Assembly (NCBI GenBank): GCA_015179025.1
Contig: WHUX01000052.1
Coordinates: 124,001-188,000 of the forward strand
Length of the DNA stretch: 64,000 nt
Origin: Terfezia claveryi
Lineage: Eukaryota; Ascomycota; Pezizomycetes; Pezizales; Pezizaceae
Direction: 5' to 3'
Shown: in pieces, positions 1 to 11,073 of the stretch
Numbering within the stretch: the first letter of the stretch is position 1
Layout of the letters: the number at the start of each line of letters is the position of its first letter
Made by a program: the position numbers and the translations under genes
Notes under the pieces: model-generated
Database searches by the model: none
What the model saw: only the letters and a program-made list of their open reading frames with translations
Told to the model about the DNA's origin: nothing

Positions 1-1405
1 GCAACTGTGGCTGGTTGTACTGTACAGTAACTTCTTAGCATATGTACAAGAGAAGCATATGACTTGCAATACTAACAGGACTATACCTCCAACATTAACT
101 ATGCCCGAGCAACAACGTCTTGCACTTTATCCAAATGCATTGCTACTATTGAAGGCTCGATTATCCATGTCTCCACCAGTCCAATACTATTTCATGTCCA
201 TGGAAATCCCAAAACAAATCAGACTACGCAAAAACGCCGACTGAGCCATAGGACTGAGTTTCCGGCTATGCCTACGAAAAGTTTTTTATGTATGTGACAA
301 TCTTAGCTTATTTGGTTTGGCTTTCATCGCCGAGTAACAAAGTGCCTGATCTTCACTATGTACAGGGAGGGCATCTCAGTTTCCAATCATCCTGCGCGCG
401 CCTAAGTTTCTTCATTACGAATTCCGTAGTGCACCTAGAAGTGTGGGACTGGAAATGGATTAGCATGCGATGAGCGAGTGGAGGACGTTTTCTTCCGGGA
501 ACTTTATGAATAGACTTCGGAGTAGTCTGGTTAACTTCGGAGGCTCGATGTTAACATATTTCCGTAGAGTGCACGTTTCAACGCCAAAATTTACCATTAC
601 CACCAGATATAAGAGAACCATCATCATTGGTCGACAGATGGACTGCTATGCCTACGCCAGGGTCTGACAATACTTTGGAGCAGCCGCTGATCTCCCTCGC
701 TTCACATAGGCACATGCATCTCCCACGAGATTCATCACATCAGACTAACTACCATTTAGGCTAAAGAAAGTTTTGTTCCGAGGTCTTCAACTGGCTTGGC
801 GTATCATAAAGGTGTCTGCTATTCAGATTGCACACAAGCTGGGGCCAGTGTTTCTTCCTGGCTTGCCGTCAGGGTTCACCTGGCTCCAAGATGTAACAGC
901 TTGGTGTGCTCCGGGGTACATACAATCGCGCTACCTACCGGTAACCTTCCCCATCGAAAGTCTATGACTACTTCATGGAACCAGTGTGGCCCATTACAGG
1001 TTTCTTTTTTCCTTACCACGTTTTTGATAGGTCTTTCACACCCATCCCTATAGAGAATCGTTCTCCTTTTTCACGATACCAACCAAGATTTTCACCATAC
1101 TTTCGAGTTGGTGATCGCATGGCACACCATTGACGTTGTTCACACTTTCACTGGCGTTAGTTGTTTGCATTACATTCGCTATTCCCTCATTTCTTTTCCA
1201 TTCGTTTATTTCACTTTTCACCACATGAGTCCAGCTGTGAATTATACCACCAAGAACCCTTTACCATGAGACAAGAACATCTTGTGGACAAGACAAAGTC
1301 CGGAGAATTATCGCTAGCGTTATCCCCTATACACTCATTGATATCGTTCCTATTACCCAACAAGGTAGTAAGCAGGGCTGGTAAGTCTCAGCTTAACAAA
1401 CGACT
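1..1405. other. No resolved gene; possible upstream exons
   Basis: I see no convincing gene here. The stretch around 773-1053 has short open frames with a few cysteines and could hold 5' exons of the membrane-protein gene that starts its long open frame at 1406, but I could not build a frame-consistent splice model. A copy of the dispersed TAGTCTGGTT motif lies at 523-532. Confidence 0.3.
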
Positions 1406-3124
1406 TTGTATCATAGATTTCCAAGCTCTAATGTTACATACACATACAGTTCCACAACACTCGCATTTTTTTCAGACGTATCAGAGACACATAGCTGCCT
1501 GAGGGACGATACCATAAAAGTGACTACCCCAAAGAACGTTCCTAGCTGGAAAATATCGAAAATAGGAGCCAGGCTGCTCGAAAACGACACATCCATCGTG
1601 GATAACGCTAAGGCCACTATCACTCCAGTTGATATCAGATCATATAGAATCGGAAACATAGAACGTGTTGTCGTCTCATCTGGTACTCCACCAATACAGG
1701 GGCCTGTGGATTCGATCGTGTTAAGCACTACCCAGAAGATTGGGATTGGGATTGGTGTCCCACTGGCTATCATATGTCTTGCGTTGGTTACATGTTTTTG
1801 CACAAAACGACACCTTCTTCGGAGTATGCGCTTGAGAAATAGAGAATCTAATGTCGGCGGCGAAGGGGCATTCTCCGAACTAGATGCAGGCAAGGCTGAT
1901 GTGTGGTACCCGGGGGGATATGATTCGGCTGGCGGAGCCAAGTTACCATCATCGCAACATATTGGATCGCCTGCAGGCTGCAGTAAGGTGAATACCGGGG
2001 GCCCTCTGTCTGGGAAGCAACCTGTACACCCATTAGCCGGTGTACCTGAAGACCAATATAATATAAGAGCCAATACTGGAGCAAGAATAATGGCTGACGA
2101 TCTTATCTCTTATGCCCATCAGAAGGCTACACAAGCAAAACGACGGCCCGCAGACCTCCAGCCTCTTGCCTTATCTGCAGCCCATCACAGGCCGTTCGCT
2201 GCGTCGCAAGCCTCTCCAGGGCTTTTACCTCATTCAGGCATGAATTCTCCTCAGGTACGGCAAGGGCATCAATCGACCGTGTCATCCAAGAGTTCATCAA
2301 CATTAGGGCTCACGGCTTTTTTTAGCTCAGGGCAAGGCCATGAGAGGCACGGCAGTGCCAGCACAAGGATTTCTCATAAGTCTAGGAAAGGAAGTACTGC
2401 AACCATGATGACCAGCAACTATGAAATAGAAATGGCAACATTGTCTTCAGCTTCAGAACCGCAGTTCCCAATCACTCCCCGGGACTACGACACAGGAGGT
2501 ATATATACAGGGAGAGTATACCGAAACTCTGGGTACTCGTATTTCGACTCTGAAAGAGAAGAAATAGCACCTATCAAGAGCTCGGCGTATATTCGGCAGT
2601 CACAACCGCCAATCTTCACTCCTCCAGTTTCATCTTCACCATCGTTGAATACACGTTCATGGCATCGCCACAGTCGAACAAGTAGTAGTGGTATTCATGC
2701 AGCGAATTTCATCAATAGCATTCCTCCTGTGTATTCAAGTCCCAAAGTTAGGCCAGGAACATTGCCTTTAGCAGCCGGTGCCGGGGGGCAGATTGTGAAG
2801 AAGGAGGATATCCGTGTCATAAAATATGAGACGGCGTATTTCGACGATCGTAATGAGGAGGAGGGGGGGGATGTAGATGTAGACTCCCTACATTCAAATC
2901 TTCCTCAAATTAGCGCCGACAAACCTCATTCTCGAAGGGGTAGTGCCAGTTTGAAGAGGATGAGCAAGGGGCAAGCGGAGGAGGTCGATGGGGAGGAGGT
3001 GTGGACGGATACAGATGAAGAACAAGACTCTGACTTTATCATTGCTGGGGGACTGGGGAGCCGATTCGGCAAGAAAATCCAGACATGCCCGCTTGAAGAA
3101 GGAACGAGAGTCTACCTACAATGA
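1406..3124 (+). CDS. Single-pass membrane protein, main exon
   Basis: A 572-codon open frame encodes one hydrophobic segment at about residues 111-131 (GIGIGVPLAIICLALVTCF), followed at once by the basic stop-transfer sequence TKRHLLRSMRLR. The long Ser/Pro/Gln-rich tail looks cytoplasmic and disordered and ends in an acidic patch around the EEVDGEEVWTDTDEEQD stretch. This layout (short outer part, one membrane span, long low-complexity tail) is common in fungal wall-sensor-like and Mid2-like proteins, but no family-defining motif is visible. The first Met at 1406 may not be the true start: a TTTTTTTCAG acceptor lies inside the early part (about 1465-1476), so the N-terminus, with any signal peptide and Cys-rich ectodomain, may be encoded by upstream exons not resolved here. 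Function unknown. Confidence 0.6.
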   Translation: MYHRFPSSNVTYTYSSTTLAFFSDVSETHSCLRDDTIKVTTPKNVPSWKISKIGARLLENDTSIVDNAKATITPVDIRSYRIGNIERVVVSSGTPPIQGPVDSIVLSTTQKIGIGIGVPLAIICLALVTCFCTKRHLLRSMRLRNRESNVGGEGAFSELDAGKADVWYPGGYDSAGGAKLPSSQHIGSPAGCSKVNTGGPLSGKQPVHPLAGVPEDQYNIRANTGARIMADDLISYAHQKATQAKRRPADLQPLALSAAHHRPFAASQASPGLLPHSGMNSPQVRQGHQSTVSSKSSSTLGLTAFFSSGQGHERHGSASTRISHKSRKGSTATMMTSNYEIEMATLSSASEPQFPITPRDYDTGGIYTGRVYRNSGYSYFDSEREEIAPIKSSAYIRQSQPPIFTPPVSSSPSLNTRSWHRHSRTSSSGIHAANFINSIPPVYSSPKVRPGTLPLAAGAGGQIVKKEDIRVIKYETAYFDDRNEEEGGDVDVDSLHSNLPQISADKPHSRRGSASLKRMSKGQAEEVDGEEVWTDTDEEQDSDFIIAGGLGSRFGKKIQTCPLEEGTRVYLQ

Positions 3125-3899
3125 CACGCATTTACTTTCACAGATTATGATGGGGGTTATTCATTCTTGTGCCATTATACCCTGTGCTGCAATGTTTTTA
3201 CATTGGCTTGCATCGTTTACATCTTCAACTAATCTGGCCAATTATTTCTATAATATTGGGCCTTGATATCGCACGATAGAGCCGCCTATTTACTTTTGCT
3301 GTCAATACAGTCTATACAGTTTTAACGGCAGCAGCAGAACTCTTTTCCTTGTTTTGATTTTGGCTTTTCCTACAACATTCAGCAGGCGAATAACATGTCT
3401 TTTTTATGCACTTGAGCCCTCTGGTTTGCATATACATCTCTTTGTTTCCTTTCGGCTTATGTCAAGGCTATTTAATCGCTTAATACATATTTGGGGATAT
3501 ACTTTCAAGGAGCATTTTCGTGTTTCGGGGTTTTGGTAAGGATATTGCGGATTACCTTGAATAGTTTAGTTACAGCTCATGATCACGGAAAATAAAATTT
3601 CAGGAGGAACATTGTTAACTACAGGAGGTGGCAATTCTAAACGGGTATCCTGAAAAGAAAGCACCACGTGAATATTGATATGCTACATACATGAAGATAT
3701 CCAAGGCAAGGAAGAAGGGCCACCGGAAGAGCTACAATTGAGTTGAAAATCATAAAGACAGTTCCCAAAGGGTTCCAAAGGTTGGCGAGGCCCTGGATTG
3801 GTGCCAGTACTGTTTGAGCGGTCGCTTTCTTGCCTTTGGAGGTTGATTTAGTGACGGCCTTATTTTCCTTCTCTTGATCTCTTGCTTCCTTGCGAGCTG

Positions 3900-5130
3900 T
3901 TATATATTCAGCAGTGCTTTAGTAAGAACCCTCCTATCATGTTTACCCCTCTTTGTTCATGCAGTTCGTCTTCTAGCTCTTGATGCTTTTGACTCAGAAC
4001 TGTAATGCGTGCTTCTGCAGTCTGTACTCGGTTGTACAATGTTTCAAGTATTGATTGGATGGCTTGACATTTTGGAATACCGGTAAGAAGATGACAGGCT
4101 TATTGATACTCTTCTTCGAAATTAGACAGAGCAGATGTGATTTTGATTTCAGAAGGAGGCGGTCTATTATAGACTTCGAGAGGGTTGTAGGGGTGGATGC
4201 CAGTAACACGGAAGGCCTTTTGGATAAGCTGAGGTGCGTTGCCGAAAGGGAAAGATGAAGTGATAGAAGTTGTGTTTTTTAATACCTGGTTCTCCTAGTT
4301 GAGAGGTTTGGTCGATTTCAACGTTATAATTATGCTGGTATGTTGAGAAGATGCACATATCTAGAGATTGTAGAATATGTGTTGAATATGATGGAAGACA
4401 AAACATAAGAATCTTGTGTTCAAAATAAAACTCTAAAACATCAAAGTTTAGGTGAGATTCATGGCTATCATAGATCATTAACGGCGGTGCCACTGTTCCA
4501 TCACTGCAAATACATTCTACATTCGATTGGTATCTTGACAGACTGCAAGTTCCCTTCTTCACCAATACTTTGCTCCTTCCTTCAACACCCATCATTACCG
4601 TACACCTTTTTTCATCTAAATTATATTTTGCATATAATATATATTCTCTAACTTTGCAAAATAGTCTCTAAAAAAGTGCATATCGGTAGCAATTATCCGT
4701 TCTAACTGATAGTTTGCTCCATAACTCTTGGTGTCGGTGCTGGGGGTCGTTGTAATCCAATGTTCTCCTAATTGTGGCATTCGCATTTCCAGGCTTCCGT
4801 CGGCGGTATATTGCATCTGCTAAGCATGGCTGCAGAGTGAAACGGATATTGCCAAATTATTTTCCGACATACAGTAATATACCAAGTATGGGGATAAAGC
4901 ATCCTCCTCTGCCTCTGTCAACTTTTGCTTCTGTACCGAAGCCTCTTCTTTACTGCATGAGAATCCGCGTAGGTACGGAGTCTCTAACTCCCAAGGTTGA
5001 TTATGATATAACCGTGTGCTGCCGCAGCTTTTCGAATGGAAATAAATGTATTCTGGTAATCCGGAACCGATAAGGCTTTCAAAGCCTCTTGCAGCCGTTG
5101 CTCACGTTCTTGAGTTTCTTGGACCGTCCG
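3900..5130 (-). pseudogene. Decayed Fot1/pogo-type DDE transposase
   Basis: Reading the minus strand with several frame changes recovers a Fot1/pogo (DDE_1) transposase in order. The N-terminal HTH region near 5000-5100 contains FISIRKAAAAHGY. A middle part at 4616-4816 contains ATDMHFFRDYFAKLENI. The catalytic YNLDEKR appears near 4604-4624. The C-terminal catalytic block at 4167-4595 contains FCLPSYSTHILQSLD, and further down comes YNRVQTAEARITVL. Family members have an intact D-E-K motif in NxDEKG and a second D in LQPLD; both are still recognisable. Stops and frameshifts between the blocks show the copy is dead. I did not locate terminal inverted repeats or a TA duplication, so the ends are approximate. 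Confidence 0.8.
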
Positions 5131-6967
5131 GCATAACTTCAGCTTGTGGTATTGTATTTACTCTGAAACTTACCGATTTTCTTCTATTTACATTTTGCGT
5201 GCACTGACTGACTGCCTTGATTTCGGAATTATTTACATTTTGAGTGGTGCCAAACCAGACTACAGTGTATTTGACTGCCACGCCCACTTAATCCTAGCTG
5301 ACTGGTTGTATCGTCTGACTGGTTGTAGTACTTAATGGAAAGTGTCATCAGAGGGCGATCATAACAACTCTATCCCACGGGCCGGGATTATTTATAACAG
5401 GATGTTCGATGTCAGGCAACATGTTGGTACCGGGAACACTGGTGAATAAAGGCCCATGTCGGTTTCTAAGACATCTGCAGCCACTTGCACAACTTGTGGC
5501 AACAATGTTCGATATGATAGGTACCTGATGTAGATAATGGAAAAAGATACTGGTAGGTATGTATGTATACCGTATGTACTTGATAGGATTAATGTTCAAT
5601 CCTTCAACAATAATAATGTCGTTGATTATTGTTATTCTTACAACACATGTAGTTGGAGAAGCATGGCTTTGGTTACATATGTACAGAAAAGAAAGAAAAG
5701 TATTATTAAGTCTTTCAAGAAGTAGGCAGGTATCTCAATATCTCCTAATGGGACTGAAGATACGGAGTATCAGAGCTTTATATTCGTGGCTTACCAGATG
5801 TAACACTTGGGCCATGGCAAATGGAAGATAAGTACGTTGGATTCTGATAAAGAGGTTGAATATGCAATAGCGGACAGTATGGAAGATACATACAGTACCA
5901 TGCGGAGATCCCTGTTCAATCACCAAATTTACATTAGAATTAGCGTTAGTGCACTCTGCAATTAGAAACATGGGCCTTTATTAACCAGTTTTGAACATCC
6001 CATAGTTCGATCAACCAGCGCAGCCTTCCTAAACTGTCTGACCGAATTAATGCATTTTGGCAGCTGAGACATCAACAGATGCTTAGTCTACATTAGCATA
6101 CAGCATTCCTTTTTTTTTTATTTTTTTTTTTATTTTTTTGCATATCCTTTTGTGTATGCATGCAGGTGAAGAGGAGGTACTGAGGCATTTGAATTAGGTA
6201 CCTTACCCACCCTAAGTATGTAGCTCATGGCTAAATTTGTGGACACACAAGTTTAGATCTCGAGTGCTAGTTCGTACGGAAAAAAATGGCAAACACCCTT
6301 AGTACTTTCGTATCCGTATATTCACACAAACGAAATTCGCACCTAAGACTTTGAGCTCATGTCGATATTCCTCCGCTTAACTAAATTAGCATATGTACAG
6401 TACATAATGCCTCTGCGCCTAACTAGCGGAATCTTTTTTTTGAAGGGAATAACCGCCGTTCAAGGAAAGAAAAAAAAAAAAAAAGGCTTGTAATTTTCAT
6501 CTGGAGCTCTTGATAGGTTTCCCCCACCCCCGCGCCACCCTACCAATGTGTTGTGTTACACAAATTCTTTTTTGAAGGTGGGGTGGGGTTTAGGGTGACG
6601 GGAAAAAAAAAAAACTGTGAGTTTCATAGGGCGGTAAGGTACGCCCCCAACATTACCCCTCTACGCATCTCAGCCTCGAAGGCTTAACTTCCAACCACGG
6701 AGAACATAAAAAAGTTCCTAGTTTTATGGGACTTGGGAGATCCACCCATATTAACAAAAAATAGATTTGAAGGAGGAAGTATATGGCATTATTCGATTAT
6801 CGTGCAAGTTTGGTATCTATACCTCAAACGCATTAACATTTCCCCCGACCCTAGATCGCATCCTGATAAAAATAGTACGAAAACATGACAGAAAATACCA
6901 CACTGTACAGAGTCGGGATATTAGGAAAACCCCGCAAACTCTATTCCCCTCCCATTAGTGAGACCAT
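5131..6967. other. Intergenic, low-complexity tracts
   Basis: No gene is recognisable. Poly(T) runs sit near 6112-6139, poly(A) near 6470-6484 and A-rich runs near 6602-6614. An AACCAGACTA copy of the dispersed motif is at 5253-5262. Confidence 0.5.
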
Positions 6968-7986
6968 TTACAGGGCAAGGGCACCAAAGATACCAGCTGC
7001 CATACCCAAACCACCACCGAGCACTGCACCCATAGTTGGTGCTGCATTCGCAGTCGCGGGGGTCGTGATGGTCCTCGGGGAAGTAATGGTCGGAACCGTA
7101 GGAGTGCTGGTGGTGGATGTGGAATCGCTGCTGTCGGGAGAGCCACCAGTTGGAGCTGACGAATCGGTTGTCTCAGTTGGGATGTAGCCAGTCGGGGTCT
7201 CACTGGAGTAGTCGACTGGGGGTAACCTCGTGCTTTCAATGGTATCGGTGGTTTTGGTGGTTAGCACAAGAGTAGTGAATGATCCCGTATCGTCCTTTGC
7301 GCAGGTTCCCTCACTGGTGCAATAGGTTCCCTTTTGACAGCACCCGGTACCACATATAGTGTCATCAGAGCCACAAGGAATATCACAATTCTTAGGGAGC
7401 ACACATTTGGTACCGGTAGGGCAACAACCGTCGAACTGTGTGCAGGCTGAATATCCTACATCACACTGACTATCATTGTCATCGGTTCCCCCCTTGCTGC
7501 AAGTTCCCTCGCCAGTACTGTCGACAGCGCAAGTAGTGCCCGCAGCGCAGCAGTAGGTCTCGCAATAGACATCATCTGAGTTCTGGCATCCGCTGACACT
7601 GTTGCAGTTCTTTCCTACTGGGCAACAACCTTGCTCCCCGCCATATATACCACAAACCGTGCCAATTTTACCTGGTACCACTGTCAGTACTCCGATCACA
7701 AAACGCATGCACAATTCCAGTAGCTGAGGTAGAACTCACAGCAGCCGTCATAACATGGCTTGGCTGTCATCCCACACGACTGGCGCTTCACGAGTGAATT
7801 CGCGCCCAAGGGCATGGCCATGTACTGGGGCTGAATATCAAGTATGAAAGAGTTCCTCTTTGATATTCCGATGGGAGATGCTTTGACATATCGGACCGGT
7901 TGTGCAACGTCTGGGGTAGCGAAGACGGCTCCGGAGAAGGCCAACAAAAGGATGGAAGGAAGGAAAGACTTGATCTTGACCTGCAT
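6968..7986 (-). CDS. Cys-rich secreted protein, probably GPI-anchored
   Basis: Two exons give a 319-residue protein: exon 1 is 7740-7986 and exon 2 is 6968-7680, separated by a 59-nt GTGAGT...CAG intron (7681-7739). The junction restores CYDGCLVPGKIGTVC, which fits the Cys spacing on either side. The N-terminus MQVKIKSFLPSILLLAFSGAVFA is a signal peptide. The body carries repeated CC-x-G-x-x-C modules (GCCPVGKNC, YCCAAGTTC, GCCPTGTKC, GCCQKGTYC). A Thr/Ser/Pro-rich stalk follows. The last residues, NAAPTMGAVLGGGLGMAAG and a short hydrophobic end, look like a GPI-attachment signal. Similar proteins are fungal wall or surface proteins; no enzymatic role is visible. A TATA-like element lies about 105 bp upstream of the start. 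Confidence 0.82.
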
Positions 7987-8090
7987 GGCGATGGATCAAC
8001 GGAGTTGTTTTCTTCGAATTAAAACGAGAGAACTGAAAGAGGTTATGCTTCACCAATTAATAGCTTCAAACTCAAGTTGCCGTACCCGCT

Positions 8091-8100
8091 CAATATATAC
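8091..8100 (-). promoter_or_regulatory. TATA-like element
   Basis: The minus strand reads GTATATATTG about 105 bp upstream of the start codon at 7986 of the Cys-rich gene, a plausible core promoter position. It is called by sequence only. Confidence 0.35.
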
Positions 8101-8399
8101 TCGAGGGTAATCACTAACAAAACACGCGCCACCCCCTTTTGCTGCAGCACCTAAGTCCCCCAAGTCAGTTTATATCGCATGGCTGGCCAAAAGGGTGCCT
8201 TTCATGTCTAACCAAGACGCACGACTCCGTAGGTAAGCTGGCAGGGAATTATAAACTGCTTGGCTGTCACCACTTGACCTTTACCTATGTTACTGTCATA
8301 ACTTTCCATCGCAATTTCAACTTTGTGCGACTTGGCCAGGGTATGGAATATCTGTACAACACAGAGCTCGCTAACAGGGTTCGGTATCATGGGCTAGAC

Positions 8400-8525
8400 T
8401 ACCGTAGGGACTCGAGTTATTTGGTAGCGTAATTTCAATCTGAGCTGGGCAAATTCTGGAATTTAAGCTCATATTTGCTTAGCTCAGATTGAAATTACGC
8501 TATCGAATAACTCGTTTCTAAGGTA
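8400..8525. repeat. Foldback (hairpin) element
   Basis: Arms at 8413-8446 and 8481-8514 are near-perfect inverted repeats (34 nt, about three mismatches) around a loop of about 34 nt. Weaker pairing extends outwards to about 8400 and 8525. The arms contain GCGTAATTTCAATCTGAGCT and its complement. It could fold into a long hairpin and resembles a small foldback or MITE-type element. It lies in intergenic DNA. Confidence 0.75.
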
Positions 8526-9088
8526 GCTTGAAGTCTCCCTTGTAGCAAAAAATAGGTCTGAAAAGTTGTGCAGAGAGAAACAGAGGGGTAGACGCAAAGT
8601 TCATGAGACGCATCACAAAAATTTCTTGCTTTGTGTGACAAGCTGCAGCCAGGCACAGCCCGAGCCAACCGTCTCCATATATGTCTTAAAACTCAAGGGG
8701 GAAGACTGGGTAGTCTGGCTTGCACACACGGGGGAGCTCAAACAGATGTACTTCGGTAAACATGTAAAGTACCTAGGGGTATAGTTTCGGTAAGGCCGTA
8801 GATTGGCGTTTTTGGGGGCCGGGAGCATGTCCCGTATCGACGGATCCTTGAGGGTGGACGTCAATCGTGACGCCTACCGTACTGTGACCACCTGGCTCCA
8901 AAGACTTTACCCGGTGGTTTCTTTCAGCCGGTATGTACTGTAGGTAACCTAAATGTTTCACCAACTTCAATAATTCCATCTCCCGGCCTGGCCAAGGATA
9001 GAGGTACCGGTAGGTAACCTCCAGCCGTGGCTTAGATCTCTGAAGCACCCGCATACTGCTTCCAGATTCGGAACTCTGCATCAAAGCC

Positions 9089-9130
9089 TAGTCTGGCTGG
9101 TTTGCGTCTGCAGTTAAGCAAACCAGACTA
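9089..9130. repeat. 42-bp palindrome built from the dispersed decamer
   Basis: TAGTCTGGCTGGTTTGC at the left and GCAAACCAGACTA at the right form an inverted repeat with a short loop. Both ends carry the decamer that recurs across the window, and the whole begins and ends with TA. Confidence 0.7.
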
Positions 9131-9262
9131 CAGAGTACCTACCGTTAAGCATAAAACGATCGTCTGTTCGAGTGCCGAGAAGAATCAGTAGTGTCTCAAA
9201 ATATGTCTTTGAAAAAGACTAGTGCAGTTCAGTTCATCACTGAGTACTTGGTACGGTGGTAC

Positions 9263-9463
9263 TAGTCTGTTTTTGTGGGTATTAGTATTAATATGTACTG
9301 TCTTGTCGCGGTTTTAGAATAGAACGTTATCGTTGGTAAATAAATGAAGAATCCAAAATTTGTAGTCTTGTTGGCCCAGATTTGTAACAATTTGGGTGTC
9401 AGTATCACCCTAGTACAGCCAACGGTTTTGCCTGGTTTTATATACTCCGTGCCAACCAGACTA
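9263..9463. repeat. Candidate 201-bp MITE-like element
   Basis: TAGTCTGTTTTTG at 9263 and GTGCCAACCAGACTA ending at 9463 are in inverted orientation and bounded by TA. Pairing beyond the terminal bases is weak, so this could be chance pairing of two separate motif copies. Confidence 0.4.
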
Positions 9464-10289
9464 ATATATTGTACTCCTGGTTTCATGTATGACCAAAGCA
9501 GAAGCAGGACCCTACTTAGGAAGCTATCATTGGTTCTAGGTTAGTCTCGATATAGTCTGATTGCGTCTCGATAAGACCCTCTAGTTAGAGATCTACGGTA
9601 GGTTGAAACCCTAATCCACAATCACCTGACAATTACCTGACTTCGAACATCTCAAGGCAACAAACAAGACATATATATGCTGTAACCAGACTATATATGA
9701 TAATATACTCGAGAAAGTCTATGACGGTTTAAATTTATCTTCTTGCCATAGACAATACCGTCAAGCTAATATCTATAGCATCATGTACAACATCAGAACT
9801 TTTTTTTCTTTTCAAGGTCACCCTCCTGGATTTTGGTAAGAGAGTCAAATTGAGAGGGAAAAAAAAACAAAAAAACAATCAAGTAAGAAAACTGTAGCCA
9901 AAAGACCAAAAAAAAAAAAAAAGAAAAAAAAAAAAGAGCAAGTATGCCGCAATATAACGAAATCCCGCCTTAGTAATAACCGCTATGGGTGAGTGATGAA
10001 CAGACAAATCAGACAATAGTGCGCCGCGGGAGCAGTCTATTATCTGTATCTGACTCAAAAATCTCCACATCAAAAAGACAAAAAGGTCATACTTAACACA
10101 ACACTCTCCCGTACACACCAGTCTAAATTTATATATATATATATATGTTTTGCAAGCAACATCTGACAATGCAATGCAACGCAGCATCTCTCCATTTCAG
10201 CTCCTTCGGCATCGGCTTCCTTCTCGGGCCCGCAATACTGGTGAGGTAGGTATTCATATGTGTTTCTCTATCCACATCAGTGGACCAAT

Positions 10290-10781
10290 TCACTTCTTCT
10301 GGACTACCGAAGATGGTGGAGGGGGTAATATTCCCTCAGCCTCCAAACGTCTTCTTGCCTCTTCCAAAGCCCAGGTTTGGATCCTAAATTACCCGGATTC
10401 AAAACCAATTAGCTTGCCTCCTGCCTCCACTCCTCCAGAACCACGTAGAGAATCCCGTGGATTAACTCACGATGTATCTGGTTTATATGCATAGCCCAAT
10501 GCACCCAACGCAATTGATCCGAAGAATCCCCAGATGAACAGATTCTCCCACCCCTCCTTCTTCGGCTTCTCCCCGGGGGGTACACCGAAAAGCCATCCTG
10601 ACGGTGGGTCGTAGTGATCCTCGTGTGCGTGATGACTCGATGTTCCGGTCATTGTGCGAGAACGGGTTATCGGGCCATGCCGTTGGACGATGGGCAGAGC
10701 GGGACGGGGAATGAGCGCGAGAGCGGAAGGCGCGCGGAGCGGCATTTTTCGAATGACTCTACTGAGTGTTCCTTTTGTCAA
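10290..10781 (-). CDS. NADH:ubiquinone oxidoreductase ESSS/NDUFB11-type subunit
   Basis: Two exons (10471-10781 and 10290-10383) flank an 87-nt GTGAGT...TTTAG intron and give 134 residues. The joined protein has the fungal ESSS signature: HYDPPSGWLFGVPPGEK, then GWENLFIWGFFGSIALGALGY (one membrane helix), then KPDTSIQTWALEEARRRLEA. ESSS is an accessory subunit of the membrane arm of mitochondrial complex I. The Arg/Ser/Pro-rich N-terminus is a plausible mitochondrial targeting sequence. An internal Met (MPLRAPSALA) is an alternative start. Both exons keep the frame and there is no sign of decay. The gene lies downstream of the aminotransferase gene on the same strand, about 290 bp away, probably with its own promoter. 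Confidence 0.88.
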
Positions 10782-11073
10782 GGCGTTGGTGGCTTAGAGT
10801 GGGGGTAGTTGAGCGCGGGATGCAAGGCATCAAATGTAAGGGAGGACCCTGATATCGATCGAGAGGAGAGATGATGTTGGCGCCAAGAGGTTTGGGGCGG
10901 GGATTACAGACCCATTGAATCACGTGTGTTGCGAGAAATTGCCTAATTGTTTCTAATAACGAATACATAGAGATATATAAACAAGCAAGCCAGACTAATA
11001 GACAAGCAGAAAGCATCCAACAAAAGAAAATTGCCTCCCCTCAAATCTTACAAGGCGCTAGCATTGCAAAGTT

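Larger units (their letters stand above)
8526..10289. other. Intergenic with several dispersed inverted motifs
   Basis: No gene is seen. The stretch holds TAGTCTGGCT at 8711, the 42-bp inverted pair at 9089-9130, a related pair at 9263-9463, and AACCAGACTA at 9684-9693. Poly(A)-rich runs lie at 9908-9936, and a TA-dinucleotide run at about 10129-10146 lies downstream of the ESSS gene. Confidence 0.5.
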
